64,000 bases of DNA from Ewingella americana ATCC 33852. GTDB lineage: Bacteria > Pseudomonadota > Gammaproteobacteria > Enterobacterales > Enterobacteriaceae. How positions within the stretch are numbered: the first letter of the stretch is position 1; each line of letters opens with the position of its first letter. The translations under genes and the position numbers were made by a program. Under the pieces are notes generated by a model, which saw nothing but the letters and a program-made list of their open reading frames with translations, ran no database searches and was not told the origin of the DNA. Where the stretch lies: NCBI RefSeq assembly GCF_000735345.1, contig NZ_JMPJ01000047.1:1-64000 (forward strand). Direction: 5' to 3'. This document shows positions 34,187 to 42,353 of the stretch, piece by piece.

Positions 34187-34567
34187 ATGACAAACCACGC
34201 AGAATTAGTGCAGCACATTGTTGAACTTGAAACCTGTTTGCATCAGCCAGCTTTACGCCGCGACCAGCAAATCCTCGAGCATTTGCTGCATGGCGAGTTT
34301 GCAGAGATTGGTCGTTCGGGGCAGCTGTATAACAGAAGCGAGGTTGTCGACGCATTACTGGGTGAAACTGAGCAAGTGAAGATAGAAGCAGAAAACTTTG
34401 CGCTGAGCAAAATCAGCGAAGACCAAGTGATTCTGATTTATCAAAGTTTCGAGTTGAGACAAGACAATGTGAAAGTGCGGCGCACATTGCGCAGTTCAAT
34501 ATGGCAGAGGTCAGAGCCGTATGGCTGGCAGCTTAGATTTCATCAAGGGACACCGATGAAGGAGTGA
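34187..34567 (+). CDS. DUF4440/SnoaL-like small protein
   Basis: A 126-residue cytoplasmic protein of the NTF2-like DUF4440 type (LHGEFAEIGRSGQLYNRSEVV and the C-terminal SIWQRSEPYGWQLRFHQGTP are typical). Family members bind or act on small ligands, but no activity can be assigned. A strong AGGGAG site precedes the ATG. It appears to be the last gene of a PEBP-AraC-DUF4440 unit. Confidence 0.85.
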   Translation: MTNHAELVQHIVELETCLHQPALRRDQQILEHLLHGEFAEIGRSGQLYNRSEVVDALLGETEQVKIEAENFALSKISEDQVILIYQSFELRQDNVKVRRTLRSSIWQRSEPYGWQLRFHQGTPMKE

Positions 34568-34810
34568 AGTGAGAAAAGCAGAGGAAATGGGGTAAAACAG
34601 CAGATCCGTGAGCAACACAATGACAGCGCCAAAAGTCCAGATTCCACGTATCCTTACCTGAGTGCGCATAATGTATATTATGTTAAATTAGATATCATGA
34701 CGTACCAGCCTGACTGACTTACTTCATCCCCTGTTGTATTTCTATTGCTTAGCTTTATGATTCAGTCAATTTCTTCAGCTACCGGAACCATCATCGATGG
34801 ATAACGATTT

Positions 34811-34836
34811 AGATTGCGGCCTTATGACCGCAATCT
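34811..34836 (-). terminator. Hairpin downstream of the NTF2-like secreted protein gene
   Basis: A perfect 9-bp stem (AGATTGCGG/CCGCAATCT) with an 8-nt loop, 18 nt past the stop of the minus-strand gene. The T-tract is poor. The rest of the 286-nt gap (34568-34853) is AT-rich and I see no gene in it. Confidence 0.5.
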
Positions 34837-34853
34837 GTCGCAACACTCTATCT

Positions 34854-35381
34854 TTAGCTCTTAACCACCGGCGTTGGCGGCACAGGAAGAATAATCTCTG
34901 AAGCGATCTTCCATTCTTTATTAACTTTCAACCAGTTATGAATCAACAGGAAAGGTTTTGGCTTACCGTCTTGCCCAGCGTAGGACACGGTAATGGTCAC
35001 CGGTGCGTAGCTTTGGGCCACGTCTTTGGTTAACCCCACCACTTTTAACTTGGTCAAATCTGGCGTCAAAACCACCGGGCCGGAGCGCGCGATGTCTGAC
35101 AATTTCTGATCGATAGCCGCATTGCCCCACACTGCCGACCAATTGCCCTCCACTTCTGGATTGGCGCTTTTCGCCACCAACATGGCTGACGGCGATTCCC
35201 AGAACATGTCATGAATGCCTTTGATGTCGTGCTTGTTAGCCAAATCCGCTAAATGAATAAAGTCATTTCTGATGACTTCTCGGGTTTGCGCTGTTAAGGG
35301 ATCCTGATCCGCCGCCATCGCTGCCGGCAAGCTGGCCAGTGTAGAAAGAGTCACCATCAGCCCGGCTACTAATTTTTTCAT
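34854..35381 (-). CDS. Secreted NTF2-like protein
   Basis: A 175-residue protein with a signal peptide (MKKLVAGLMVTL.., cleavage after AMA near residue 24) and an NTF2-like fold suggested by DFIHLADLANKHDIKGIHDMF and the C-terminal NWLKVNKEWKIASEI. It would lie in the periplasm. The start at 35381 has AGGA about 10 nt upstream; a longer frame to 35429 would mask the signal peptide. Function unknown; NTF2-like enzymes and ligand binders are both possible. It is the second NTF2-like gene within 1.2 kb. Confidence 0.8.
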   Translation of the reverse strand: MKKLVAGLMVTLSTLASLPAAMAADQDPLTAQTREVIRNDFIHLADLANKHDIKGIHDMFWESPSAMLVAKSANPEVEGNWSAVWGNAAIDQKLSDIARSGPVVLTPDLTKLKVVGLTKDVAQSYAPVTITVSYAGQDGKPKPFLLIHNWLKVNKEWKIASEIILPVPPTPVVKS

Positions 35382-35646
35382 CGCTTCATATCCTGCTGTT
35401 AAGTAAAAGACACGCGTTGTAGCCAACACGCCTCGGTGTTGGTGTCTTTATTAATGACCGATCATCTTGTAATAATCAAGACAACGCTGTGGCAAATTTG
35501 TAACTGTCTGCCTACTCTGACCATGCAGAATTCATCAGAACGCGTCATTTCACTATGGCATAAAACGAGGGTTTCATGTCATTTGTGATGTCGGTTTAAA
35601 GATCGATACTGGCTATCCCTTAATGAGACACTATTGGATACTTAAA

Positions 35647-36444
35647 ATGACAACATCTACTGCTCGCCCTGTTGCTCTGATCACTGGCGCTTCTACCGGC
35701 ATCGGCGCTATCTATGCAGACCGTTTAGCCCGCCGTGGCTATGACCTGATTCTGGTGGCGCGTAACCAGTCTCGCTTAGAGAAAGTGGCTGATATTATTA
35801 AGGAAAGTACCGGTGCAGACGTCAGTGTTATTGCCGCAGATCTCGGCCTGCGAGAAGAGTTGCGTCAGGTGGAAGCCCTGTTACGCCGTGAAGATAGCCC
35901 GATAAGTTTGCTAGTCAACAACGCGGGGTTTGGCTCAGTGTTCCCACTTCTGAATGCCAATGTCGATGAAATGGAACAGATGATCGACCTGAACGTTACC
36001 GCCCTGACCCGCCTGACCTACGCCGCCGTGCCGGGATTTGTGGCGCGCGGCAATGGCGCCATCATCAATATCTCTTCCATCGTGGCGATCAGTACCAATG
36101 TGCTGAACGATGTTTACAACGCCAGCAAAGCCTATGTGCTGAACTTCACCCAGTCGCTGCATCACCAGTTGGCAGATAAAGGCGTTAAAGTTCAAGCAGT
36201 TCTGCCGGGCGCGACGGCTACTGAATTCTGGGATGTGGCCGGAACCAACACTACCAACTTGCCGCAGGACTGGGTAATGAGTGCCGAAGCCATGGTGGAT
36301 GCGTCGTTGCGCGGATTTGATCAGGGTGAAGTGGTCACCATCCCGCCTTTGCAAGATGGTGATAAATGGCTGGCTTATGATGCAGCGCGCGTCGAGCTTT
36401 CAGGGCTGTTTGCGAATAAAACCCCAGGCCCGCGCTATTTATAA
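35647..36444 (+). CDS. SDR-family oxidoreductase
   Basis: A 265-residue classical SDR with TGASTGIG cofactor motif, NNAGFG, Ser in NISSIVA and YNASKAYVL as the Tyr-Lys pair. GGATA precedes ATG 35647 by about 8 nt; an in-frame ATG at 35623 is the alternative. It is convergent with a GlxA-type regulator and divergent from the secreted NTF2-like protein gene across about 265 nt. Substrate unknown. Confidence 0.9.
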   Translation: MTTSTARPVALITGASTGIGAIYADRLARRGYDLILVARNQSRLEKVADIIKESTGADVSVIAADLGLREELRQVEALLRREDSPISLLVNNAGFGSVFPLLNANVDEMEQMIDLNVTALTRLTYAAVPGFVARGNGAIINISSIVAISTNVLNDVYNASKAYVLNFTQSLHHQLADKGVKVQAVLPGATATEFWDVAGTNTTNLPQDWVMSAEAMVDASLRGFDQGEVVTIPPLQDGDKWLAYDAARVELSGLFANKTPGPRYL

Positions 36445-36453
36445 CTGACTGAA

Positions 36454-36488
36454 AGAACAGGCGTTACTCTGCAACAGACGCCTGTTCT
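36454..36488. terminator. 11-bp hairpin overlapping the 3' end of the GlxA-type gene
   Basis: A perfect 11-bp stem (AGAACAGGCGT/ACGCCTGTTCT) around a 13-nt loop starts 10 nt after the SDR stop and includes the stop and last codons of the convergent regulator gene. It can serve both directions. No T-run follows. Confidence 0.6.
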
Positions 36489-37450
36489 ACAAAAGGTTGG
36501 CGGGAGCGAATCTCTCGCAATAACGCCTGCGGCGGCTGCCCTAGCGTGCGCAAAAAAGCGCGCCGCATGCGCTCTTCATCGCCAAAACCGGTTTTTAGGG
36601 CAATCTGCGCGATAGAAGAATGCCCTGCTTCAATCATCGATTTCGCGGCTTCAATACGTAATTTTTCCACCGCCTTGGCCGGAGAATGGCCGGTTTGGTG
36701 CTGGAATGCCCGGCTGAAATGCCGCGGGCTCCAGTGAACGTGCTCGGCGAGCTGCTCGACATTTAAAGGTTCGCACAAATTCTCTTTGGCGAATTCCAAC
36801 GCTTTGCGAACGCGATCGGAATCTGGCTCCATTTCGGCCACGGTGGAAAACTGCGACTGGCCGCCAATCCGACGGTGATAAACCACCAGTTTTCGCGCCA
36901 CGCTTTTGACAATGTCCGCCCCTAAATCCTGTTTTACCATGGCGAGAGCTAAATCGATGCAGGCGGTCATTCCCGCTGAGGTCCAGATTTGGCCCTCGTT
37001 AATGTAGATCTTGTCCTGATCGACACGAACTTTTGGGAATCGCTGCTGCAACGCCGCGGCCTGCCCCCAGTGGGTAGTTGCGCTGTGACCGTCCAACAGT
37101 CCTGCATCGGCTAACACAAAAGCGCCGCTACAGATGCTGGAAACCCGCCGCGTTGCTAAAGCCGCCTGCTGAATTTGGCTAATTAATAGCGGCCCAACCT
37201 GAGGAATATCCGTACTGCCGCCGACCATCAGGGTGTCGAACTCGAGCTGCTCAATCGGCTGGCTATCAATTTTCACCCCAGCCGAGCTGGCAATTAGCCC
37301 GCCCTGACTGGAAACAATGTCGAACTGATAGAAAGGCTGTTCATGGCCACGCATCGCCATTTCCAGATTGGCTATTTCAAACACTGACAAAGCCGCCAGA
37401 TCCAACATCTGAAATCCGGGGAAAATAACCAATCCGATACGCAGCGCCAT
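36464..37450 (-). CDS. GlxA-type regulator (DJ-1/PfpI domain plus AraC domain)
   Basis: A 328-residue protein with an N-terminal DJ-1/PfpI-like domain (about 1-185, Cys elbow SSICSGAFVLADAGLLDG) and a C-terminal AraC domain (about 215-315, HTH NVEQLAEHVHWSPRHFSRAFQHQTG). It is a paralogue in architecture of the gene at 26456-27430, but the two differ in most positions. It lies next to an ABM monooxygenase gene on the same strand (72 nt) and is convergent with an SDR gene. The ligand is unknown. Confidence 0.9.
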   Translation of the reverse strand: MALRIGLVIFPGFQMLDLAALSVFEIANLEMAMRGHEQPFYQFDIVSSQGGLIASSAGVKIDSQPIEQLEFDTLMVGGSTDIPQVGPLLISQIQQAALATRRVSSICSGAFVLADAGLLDGHSATTHWGQAAALQQRFPKVRVDQDKIYINEGQIWTSAGMTACIDLALAMVKQDLGADIVKSVARKLVVYHRRIGGQSQFSTVAEMEPDSDRVRKALEFAKENLCEPLNVEQLAEHVHWSPRHFSRAFQHQTGHSPAKAVEKLRIEAAKSMIEAGHSSIAQIALKTGFGDEERMRRAFLRTLGQPPQALLREIRSRQPFVEQASVAE

Positions 37451-37521
37451 AATGGCCTCTTTTGAGGGAAGTAATAGTTATTAGACTTTGCCACGGACCG
37501 GGTATGCAGGTCAATCAGCCT

Positions 37522-37866
37522 TTAACCATGACAGCAGCGGCTGTCGGCCGGAGCCTGTTCGCGCTCCTTCAGGCCATAGTCTCGCACCACTTCGGCGACG
37601 CGCAGCCGGTAATCCGCCAAGATATTTTCCCGCCCTTTGCTCTGCGCCAGCCGGTGCGGCTCGAGGTTTCGCCACTGCTTGACGGCCTCTTCGTCGTGCC
37701 AGAAAGAGAGCGAAAGCAGCTTGTTAGGATCAGACAGACTCTGAAACCGTTCAATGGAAATAAAGCCGTCAATTTCTTCCAGCAGCGGCTTCAGCGCCGC
37801 CGCAATCGCCAGATAGCTTTCGCGCCGATCTTCGGCAGGTTGTAGTTCAAAAATTACAGCAATCAT
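37522..37866 (-). CDS. Antibiotic biosynthesis monooxygenase (ABM) domain protein
   Basis: A 114-residue ferredoxin-like ABM protein (MIAVIFELQPAEDRRESYL, ISIERFQSL, LLSLSFWHDEEAVKQWR), the fold of YgiN-type quinol monooxygenases and heme-degrading relatives. It is cytoplasmic and probably dimeric. It is divergent from an ArsR-type regulator 84 nt away and may be its target. Substrate not assignable. The C-terminus is Cys/His-containing (SRCCHG). Confidence 0.88.
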   Translation of the reverse strand: MIAVIFELQPAEDRRESYLAIAAALKPLLEEIDGFISIERFQSLSDPNKLLSLSFWHDEEAVKQWRNLEPHRLAQSKGRENILADYRLRVAEVVRDYGLKEREQAPADSRCCHG

Positions 37867-37950
37867 GGGGTTCTCCTGTCGTGGTGTTCCGGGACTTTTC
37901 CCATCAGTTTATGACTGGCGCGAACGCCATACTTCGCTTAATCTCAAAGT

Positions 37951-38637
37951 ATGGATAACATTGATATTGAAGATAGGCTGGCTGCCCTCGCGGCGGCGAT
38001 GGCCGACAAAACCCGCACTCGCATGTTGTGCCTGTTAATGGACGGGCGGGCTTACACTGCCACGGAAATGAGCGCGGCGGTGGATGTTGCGGCGTCCACA
38101 ACCAGTGCCCATCTGGCCCGGTTGCTGGAGCAGAACCTGATCAGCTGCGTCAAACAGGGGCGTTATCGCTACTTTCGGCTGGCAGGTTTAGAAGTCGCTC
38201 AACTGCTGGAATCCCTGATGGCGATGGCCGGTGTCGAACGCCCGGTGGTGAAAAGCTCTACCCCCGGCGCACTGCAATTTGCCCGCACCTGCTATGATCA
38301 TATGGCGGGTGACGTGGCGGTGAAACTGCATGACAGCCTGTTCCGCGCTGGTTGGCTGAGTGGCGATCAGCAGTATCAATTAAGCGATGTAGGCCGTGAA
38401 AAACTTACCGCTTTGGGCGTGGATTGCAGTCAGCCCGCTTCACGCCGCCACTTTGCCTGTAGCTGCCTCGACTGGAGTGAGCGCAAAGCTCACCTTGGCG
38501 GTGCGTTGGGCGCGGCAATATTGGCGACTTTTGAAAGAAAAGAGTGGGTTTTGCGCCAGCTCGACAGCCGCCAGTTAGCAGTCACCGCCCAAGGCAAAAA
38601 GGCTTTAGCTCGCTACTTTTCAATTCATCTGGATTAA
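37951..38637 (+). CDS. ArsR-family winged-helix regulator
   Basis: A 228-residue protein, about twice the usual ArsR length. The N-terminal ArsR winged helix (about 5-95; TATEMSAAVDVAASTTSAHLARLLEQNLI) is followed by a C-terminal region with FACSCLDWSERKAHLGGALGAAI. That region is known from longer ArsR proteins next to ABM and transporter genes. Cysteines in CSC may bind a metal or ligand. It probably controls the divergent ABM gene and possibly the MFS gene downstream. Confidence 0.87.
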   Translation: MDNIDIEDRLAALAAAMADKTRTRMLCLLMDGRAYTATEMSAAVDVAASTTSAHLARLLEQNLISCVKQGRYRYFRLAGLEVAQLLESLMAMAGVERPVVKSSTPGALQFARTCYDHMAGDVAVKLHDSLFRAGWLSGDQQYQLSDVGREKLTALGVDCSQPASRRHFACSCLDWSERKAHLGGALGAAILATFERKEWVLRQLDSRQLAVTAQGKKALARYFSIHLD

Positions 38638-38765
38638 GTCAGTTGCCCGCCAGATCCTGCTGCTTTTTATTACATTTCAGTAACATTCCCTGTGACAGCC
38701 TCCTCGCGAAAAGGTAGTCTGAACGTAAATTAGTGTCATCGTCAGTCGCCTTTTCGGAGTGGTTC

Positions 38766-40202
38766 ATGTCTTTCAAATTCAGCCTCCCTGCTGGCTCCGC
38801 CTTACCTTTATTGGTGGCGGGCGCTTTCTTCATGGAGAACCTAGACGCCACGGTGATTGTCACCGCTCTGCCGCAAATGGCGCAGGCGTTTGGGGTACAC
38901 CCGGTCGATATGAATATCGGCGTTTCGGCCTATATACTGACTACCACGGTGTTTATTCCGGCCAGCGGCTGGATTGCCAATCGCTTCGGGACGCGCAAAG
39001 TTTTCTCGATGGCTATCGTGCTTTTTGCGCTGGCGTCGATCCTCTGCTCGGTCAGTACCAGTCTCGCCACCTTTACTGCCGCCCGCATGCTGCAAGGTTT
39101 TTCCGGCGCGCTGATGGTGCCGGTTGGGCGTCTGGTGGTGCTGAGAAATACCTCCAAATCTGATTTGATTCGCGCCATCGCCACGATCACCTGGCCGGGT
39201 CTGGTCGCGCCCATTATCGGCCCGCCGCTGGGTGGTTTTATTACCACTTTTGCCTCTTGGCACTGGATTTTCATCATCAATGTGCCGCTCTCTGTGGTGG
39301 CGCTCTACTTTAGTCAGAAGCTGGTTCCGGCGCTGCCGGGCGAGAAAGGCGTGCCCTTCGATTGGCTGGGATTTGTGCTGACAGGCGCGGCCTGTCTGGG
39401 CCTGATGTTTGGTCTGGATCTGTTTAATCAGCAAGGCGTGAGCTGGTTGCCGATTGCCTGCGTAGTGGGAAGTATTCTGCTGGGAGCCTTAACCGTGCTG
39501 CACTCCATCCGCACGCCTTTCCCGCTGCTGCCAATGGTGGCGATGAAGATAAAAAGTTACGCCGTCACTATTTATGGCGGATCGCTGTTCCGTATCGCCA
39601 TCGGCGCCCTGCCTTTCTTGCTGCCGCTGATGTTCCAGTTAGGCTATGGCATGAGCGCTTTTGATGCCGGTCTGCTGGTGCTGGCGGTGTTTGCCGGAAA
39701 TCTGGCAATGAAGCCTTTTACCTCGGCCATTTTGCATCGTTTTAAGTTCCGCTCGGTGATGCTGGTCAATGGCATTCTCAATAGCCTGACCATTTTTGCC
39801 TGTGCGCTGCTGACACCTGAAGTGCCGACCTCGCTGACCTTGTTGCTACTGTTCGCCAGCGGCATGACGCGTTCCATGCAATTCACCGCCCTGAATACGC
39901 TGACATTCTCCCAAGTGCCGAGTGAGCAAATGGGCGGCGCGAACACTTTGGCGAATACCGTGCAGCAGCTCTCCACAGGTCTGGGTATCACCATCGGCGC
40001 GCTGTCACTGCGCGTGGCGGAACATTTCCAGACTGACGCGGGCAGCACGGTTCACCTTGAGCAGTTCCACGTGGCGTTTATTATTATCGGGCTGTTCTCG
40101 CTGGTCGGCACGCTGAATAACCTCTCCCTTAGCCCAACCGCCGGGGATGAAATTCGCCGTAAAAAAGCGCCGCCGAGTTCTGCCCCCGCTGGCGGAAAAT
40201 AA
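38766..40202 (+). CDS. MFS exporter, DHA2 (EmrB/QacA) family
   Basis: A 478-residue polytopic inner-membrane protein with about 14 hydrophobic segments. Family motifs are FMENLDATVIVTALP in the first helix (DHA2 motif D1) and GWIANRFGTRKVF (motif A). It resembles E. coli MdtD-type proteins through ASWHWIFIINVP. It probably exports drugs or metabolites using the proton gradient. I start it at 38766 with GGAGT 8 nt upstream. The C-terminus is basic. No specific substrate can be inferred. Confidence 0.9.
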   Translation: MSFKFSLPAGSALPLLVAGAFFMENLDATVIVTALPQMAQAFGVHPVDMNIGVSAYILTTTVFIPASGWIANRFGTRKVFSMAIVLFALASILCSVSTSLATFTAARMLQGFSGALMVPVGRLVVLRNTSKSDLIRAIATITWPGLVAPIIGPPLGGFITTFASWHWIFIINVPLSVVALYFSQKLVPALPGEKGVPFDWLGFVLTGAACLGLMFGLDLFNQQGVSWLPIACVVGSILLGALTVLHSIRTPFPLLPMVAMKIKSYAVTIYGGSLFRIAIGALPFLLPLMFQLGYGMSAFDAGLLVLAVFAGNLAMKPFTSAILHRFKFRSVMLVNGILNSLTIFACALLTPEVPTSLTLLLLFASGMTRSMQFTALNTLTFSQVPSEQMGGANTLANTVQQLSTGLGITIGALSLRVAEHFQTDAGSTVHLEQFHVAFIIIGLFSLVGTLNNLSLSPTAGDEIRRKKAPPSSAPAGGK

Positions 40203-40295
40203 TGGCTTTAGCGCACTGCCGATTTCGCTTCATTTATGTTAATACTGTGTGCAGCTTCACATTTTAATGCGTGATAACTATTGAGGATTATTGGG

Positions 40296-41045
40296 ATGAT
40301 TATTTTTGTAACAGGCGCAACCGCTGGTTTTGGCGCTGAAATTGCCCGTAAATTTGTTAAAGCAGGTCATCAGGTTATCGCCTCCGGACGCCGTAAAGAG
40401 CGTCTGGCCGATTTGAAATCTGAGCTGGGCGATGCGCTGTACGTGGTGCAGTTAGACGTGACCAACCGCGCCTCTGTTGGCGAAGCGATCGCCGCGCTGC
40501 CTGCCGAATGGCGCAACATTGACGTGCTAGTCAACAATGCCGGTTTGGCGCTGGGTCTGGAAAAAGCCGACAAAGCCGATCTGGATGACTGGGAAAACAT
40601 GATTGATACCAACGCCAAAGGCTTGGTGTACATGACCCGCGCGGTGCTGCCGGGCATGGTTGAGCGCAACGTGGGCCACATCATCAACATCGGATCCACT
40701 GCCGGTAACTGGCCTTATGCCGGTGGCAACGTTTATGGCGCGACCAAGGCTTTCGTTCGCCAATTCAGCTACAACCTGCGTTCAGACCTGCATGGCACAC
40801 ACGTTCGCGTGACTAACATTGAGCCGGGCCTGTGCGGTGGGACTGAGTTCTCCAATGTGCGTTTTAAAGGTGATGACGAGAAAGTCAGCAAAACCTACGA
40901 CAACACCAACCCACTGACCGCGGCCGACGTGGCTGAGTCGGTGTTCTGGGTCTCTACGCTGCCAGCGCACGTCAACATCAATAGCATCGAAATGATGCCC
41001 GTCAGCCAGTCTCTGGCAGGCTTGCAGGTGCATCGCGAAGAGTAA
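40296..41045 (+). CDS. ydfG: NADP-dependent 3-hydroxy acid dehydrogenase YdfG (SDR)
   Basis: A 249-residue SDR closely resembling E. coli YdfG (248 residues), which oxidises L-allo-threonine, serine and 3-hydroxypropionate with NADP and takes part in malonic semialdehyde reduction. It shows TGATAGFG, NNAGLALG, NIGSTAG and VYGATKAF with the Tyr-Lys pair. I use ATG 40296 (GAGG upstream); TTG 40281 extends the frame by five codons. A strong bidirectional terminator follows. Confidence 0.95.
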   Translation: MIIFVTGATAGFGAEIARKFVKAGHQVIASGRRKERLADLKSELGDALYVVQLDVTNRASVGEAIAALPAEWRNIDVLVNNAGLALGLEKADKADLDDWENMIDTNAKGLVYMTRAVLPGMVERNVGHIINIGSTAGNWPYAGGNVYGATKAFVRQFSYNLRSDLHGTHVRVTNIEPGLCGGTEFSNVRFKGDDEKVSKTYDNTNPLTAADVAESVFWVSTLPAHVNINSIEMMPVSQSLAGLQVHREE

Positions 41046-41064
41046 TTTTTGCGAGCTGGAAAGC

Positions 41065-41091
41065 AAAAAAGCGCCGATGGGCGCTTTTTTT
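41065..41091. terminator. Bidirectional terminator between ydfG and ynfA
   Basis: A stem of GCGCC/GGCGC with a GATG loop, extended by an A6 run on the left pairing with T7 on the right. It has the poly-U in both directions and lies between two convergent genes (ydfG plus, ynfA minus). Confidence 0.9.
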
Positions 41092-41105
41092 ATATCTGAA
41101 ACAAC

Positions 41106-41432
41106 CTAACTGGCTTTCCAGCCCGAGACAATGATCAGCATCCCCGCCAAGGCCACGCAGGCACCCAGCCAGTCGGTATGACTTAATTTCACGCCATCGA
41201 CAAAACGTAACCACAAAAGCGCGGTCATAATATAGACTCCGCCGTAAGCTGCATAAACACGGCCACTGGCCGCCGGATGCAGGGTGAGCAACCAGGCAAA
41301 CGCCGCGAGACTCAGCGCGGCGGGAAACAGCAGCCAGATACTTCCGCCCTTTCTTAACCACAGATAAGGCAGGAAGCAGCCAATGATTTCAGCCAGCGCG
41401 GTGACAAAAAACAGTATTGAAGTTTTGAGCAT
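41106..41432 (-). CDS. ynfA: YnfA family (UPF0060) small membrane protein
   Basis: A 108-residue protein with four hydrophobic segments, the size and pattern of E. coli YnfA (SMR-superfamily-like). It opens [20 protein letters not shown], with the conserved Glu in the first segment. Relatives are small multidrug-type exporters, but transport by this protein is unproven. It is transcribed towards ydfG and ends at the shared terminator. Confidence 0.95.
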   Translation of the reverse strand: MLKTSILFFVTALAEIIGCFLPYLWLRKGGSIWLLFPAALSLAAFAWLLTLHPAASGRVYAAYGGVYIMTALLWLRFVDGVKLSHTDWLGACVALAGMLIIVSGWKAS

Positions 41433-41561
41433 GGCGTAAGTTTACAGTCCATAGTTCAATCAGTAATAAACCACTCGACCGTCAAAGAGTGACGTTCGTG
41501 GTCGCAATGGTATAATTTATTTATTCGCCTGAGCGATGTGTAAACCTATAAGGAAGAGCTA

Positions 41562-41933
41562 ATGAATACAATGTTTATGACCCAAATGACCCGCCGGTTG
41601 TTGCCGGTTGCCCTGTTGGTCATGGCGGCAAGTTGGCAGGTTTCTGCACAGGCCGCAAATACCAACTGTTCCGGCGGTACCTGCGTGTTTAGCGGTACAG
41701 GCAATGACGCGCTGAATAACGAAGCGGCGCGCCAGAGCAAAGAGCAGTGGAATGACACCGAGCAGCTGCGTCATTCAATCAACCAACGTGCTACCAAGAG
41801 CTTCAACAAGTTCGATAAAGCCGTTGACGCGCGCGATGCCTGTGAAGCAAGCCAAAATCTGAATGCTTATTGGGAACCTAACACCGAGCGCTGTCTTGAC
41901 CGCCGTACGGGTCGCGCCCTGTTAGCACCGTAA
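41562..41933 (+). CDS. ynfB: YnfB (UPF0482) secreted protein
   Basis: A 123-residue protein with a signal peptide (cleavage near AQA, about residue 31) and the UPF0482 core: [11 protein letters not shown] and [18 protein letters not shown] match E. coli YnfB. It is periplasmic, function unknown. Cysteines in CSGGTC and CEASQNL could form disulfides. AAGGAAGAG precedes the ATG. In E. coli speG lies between ynfB and ynfC/ynfD; here ynfD follows directly after a large hairpin. Confidence 0.94.
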   Translation: MNTMFMTQMTRRLLPVALLVMAASWQVSAQAANTNCSGGTCVFSGTGNDALNNEAARQSKEQWNDTEQLRHSINQRATKSFNKFDKAVDARDACEASQNLNAYWEPNTERCLDRRTGRALLAP

Positions 41934-41945
41934 AGCAGAGTTAAC

Positions 41946-41985
41946 AGCCCACGAGCGCAAAGGCCCCCCTTTGCGCTCAGGCTGC
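41946..41985. other. Large hairpin between ynfB and ynfD
   Basis: A perfect 11-bp stem (GAGCGCAAAGG/CCTTTGCGCTC, 41953-41978) with a CCCC loop, extended by a second 5-bp stem (CAGCC/GGCTG). No T-run follows. It may terminate ynfB transcription or stabilise its mRNA. Confidence 0.6.
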
Positions 41986-42036
41986 TAAACTTAGGTAGAA
42001 GATCTCTCTTTTACTTAATAATCATAAAAGGATTAG

Positions 42037-42330
42037 ATGATGAAAAAAACCATGTTAGCCGGACTGGCCATTCTTGCCCTCGCCCCGTTAGCGGCTCAAG
42101 CCTCTTGCGACAGCGTCAAAGCCGATATCACCCAGAAGATCGTTGCTAACGGTTTGCCTGAAGCCAATTTTAAATTGGATATCGTGCCAAATGATCAAGC
42201 CGATCAAGCTGGCGGTCAGGTAGTAGGTCACTGCGAAAATGACACGCAGAAAATCGTCTATACCAAGACTTCCGATCGCATCGATGATAGTGCTAAGACT
42301 GGGACGAGTCAGGATGCGCCAGCACAGTAA
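42037..42330 (+). CDS. ynfD: YnfD (DUF1161) secreted small protein
   Basis: A 97-residue protein with a signal peptide (cleavage after AAQA, about residue 22) and the DUF1161 core SCDSVKADITQKI, with the motif IVPNDQADQAGGQVVGHCENDTQKI as in E. coli YnfD. The two Cys may form a disulfide in the periplasm. Function unknown. AGGATTAG lies before the two tandem Met codons. The gene is followed by mosaic repeat copies 4 and 5. Confidence 0.9.
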   Translation: MMKKTMLAGLAILALAPLAAQASCDSVKADITQKIVANGLPEANFKLDIVPNDQADQAGGQVVGHCENDTQKIVYTKTSDRIDDSAKTGTSQDAPAQ

Positions 42331-42353
42331 TTTGCGCTTTTAAAAGCTCGAAA

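Noticed and set aside
41946-41985. tRNA or structured RNA gene between ynfB and ynfD
   Set aside because: The fold is a simple hairpin with none of the conserved tRNA arms.
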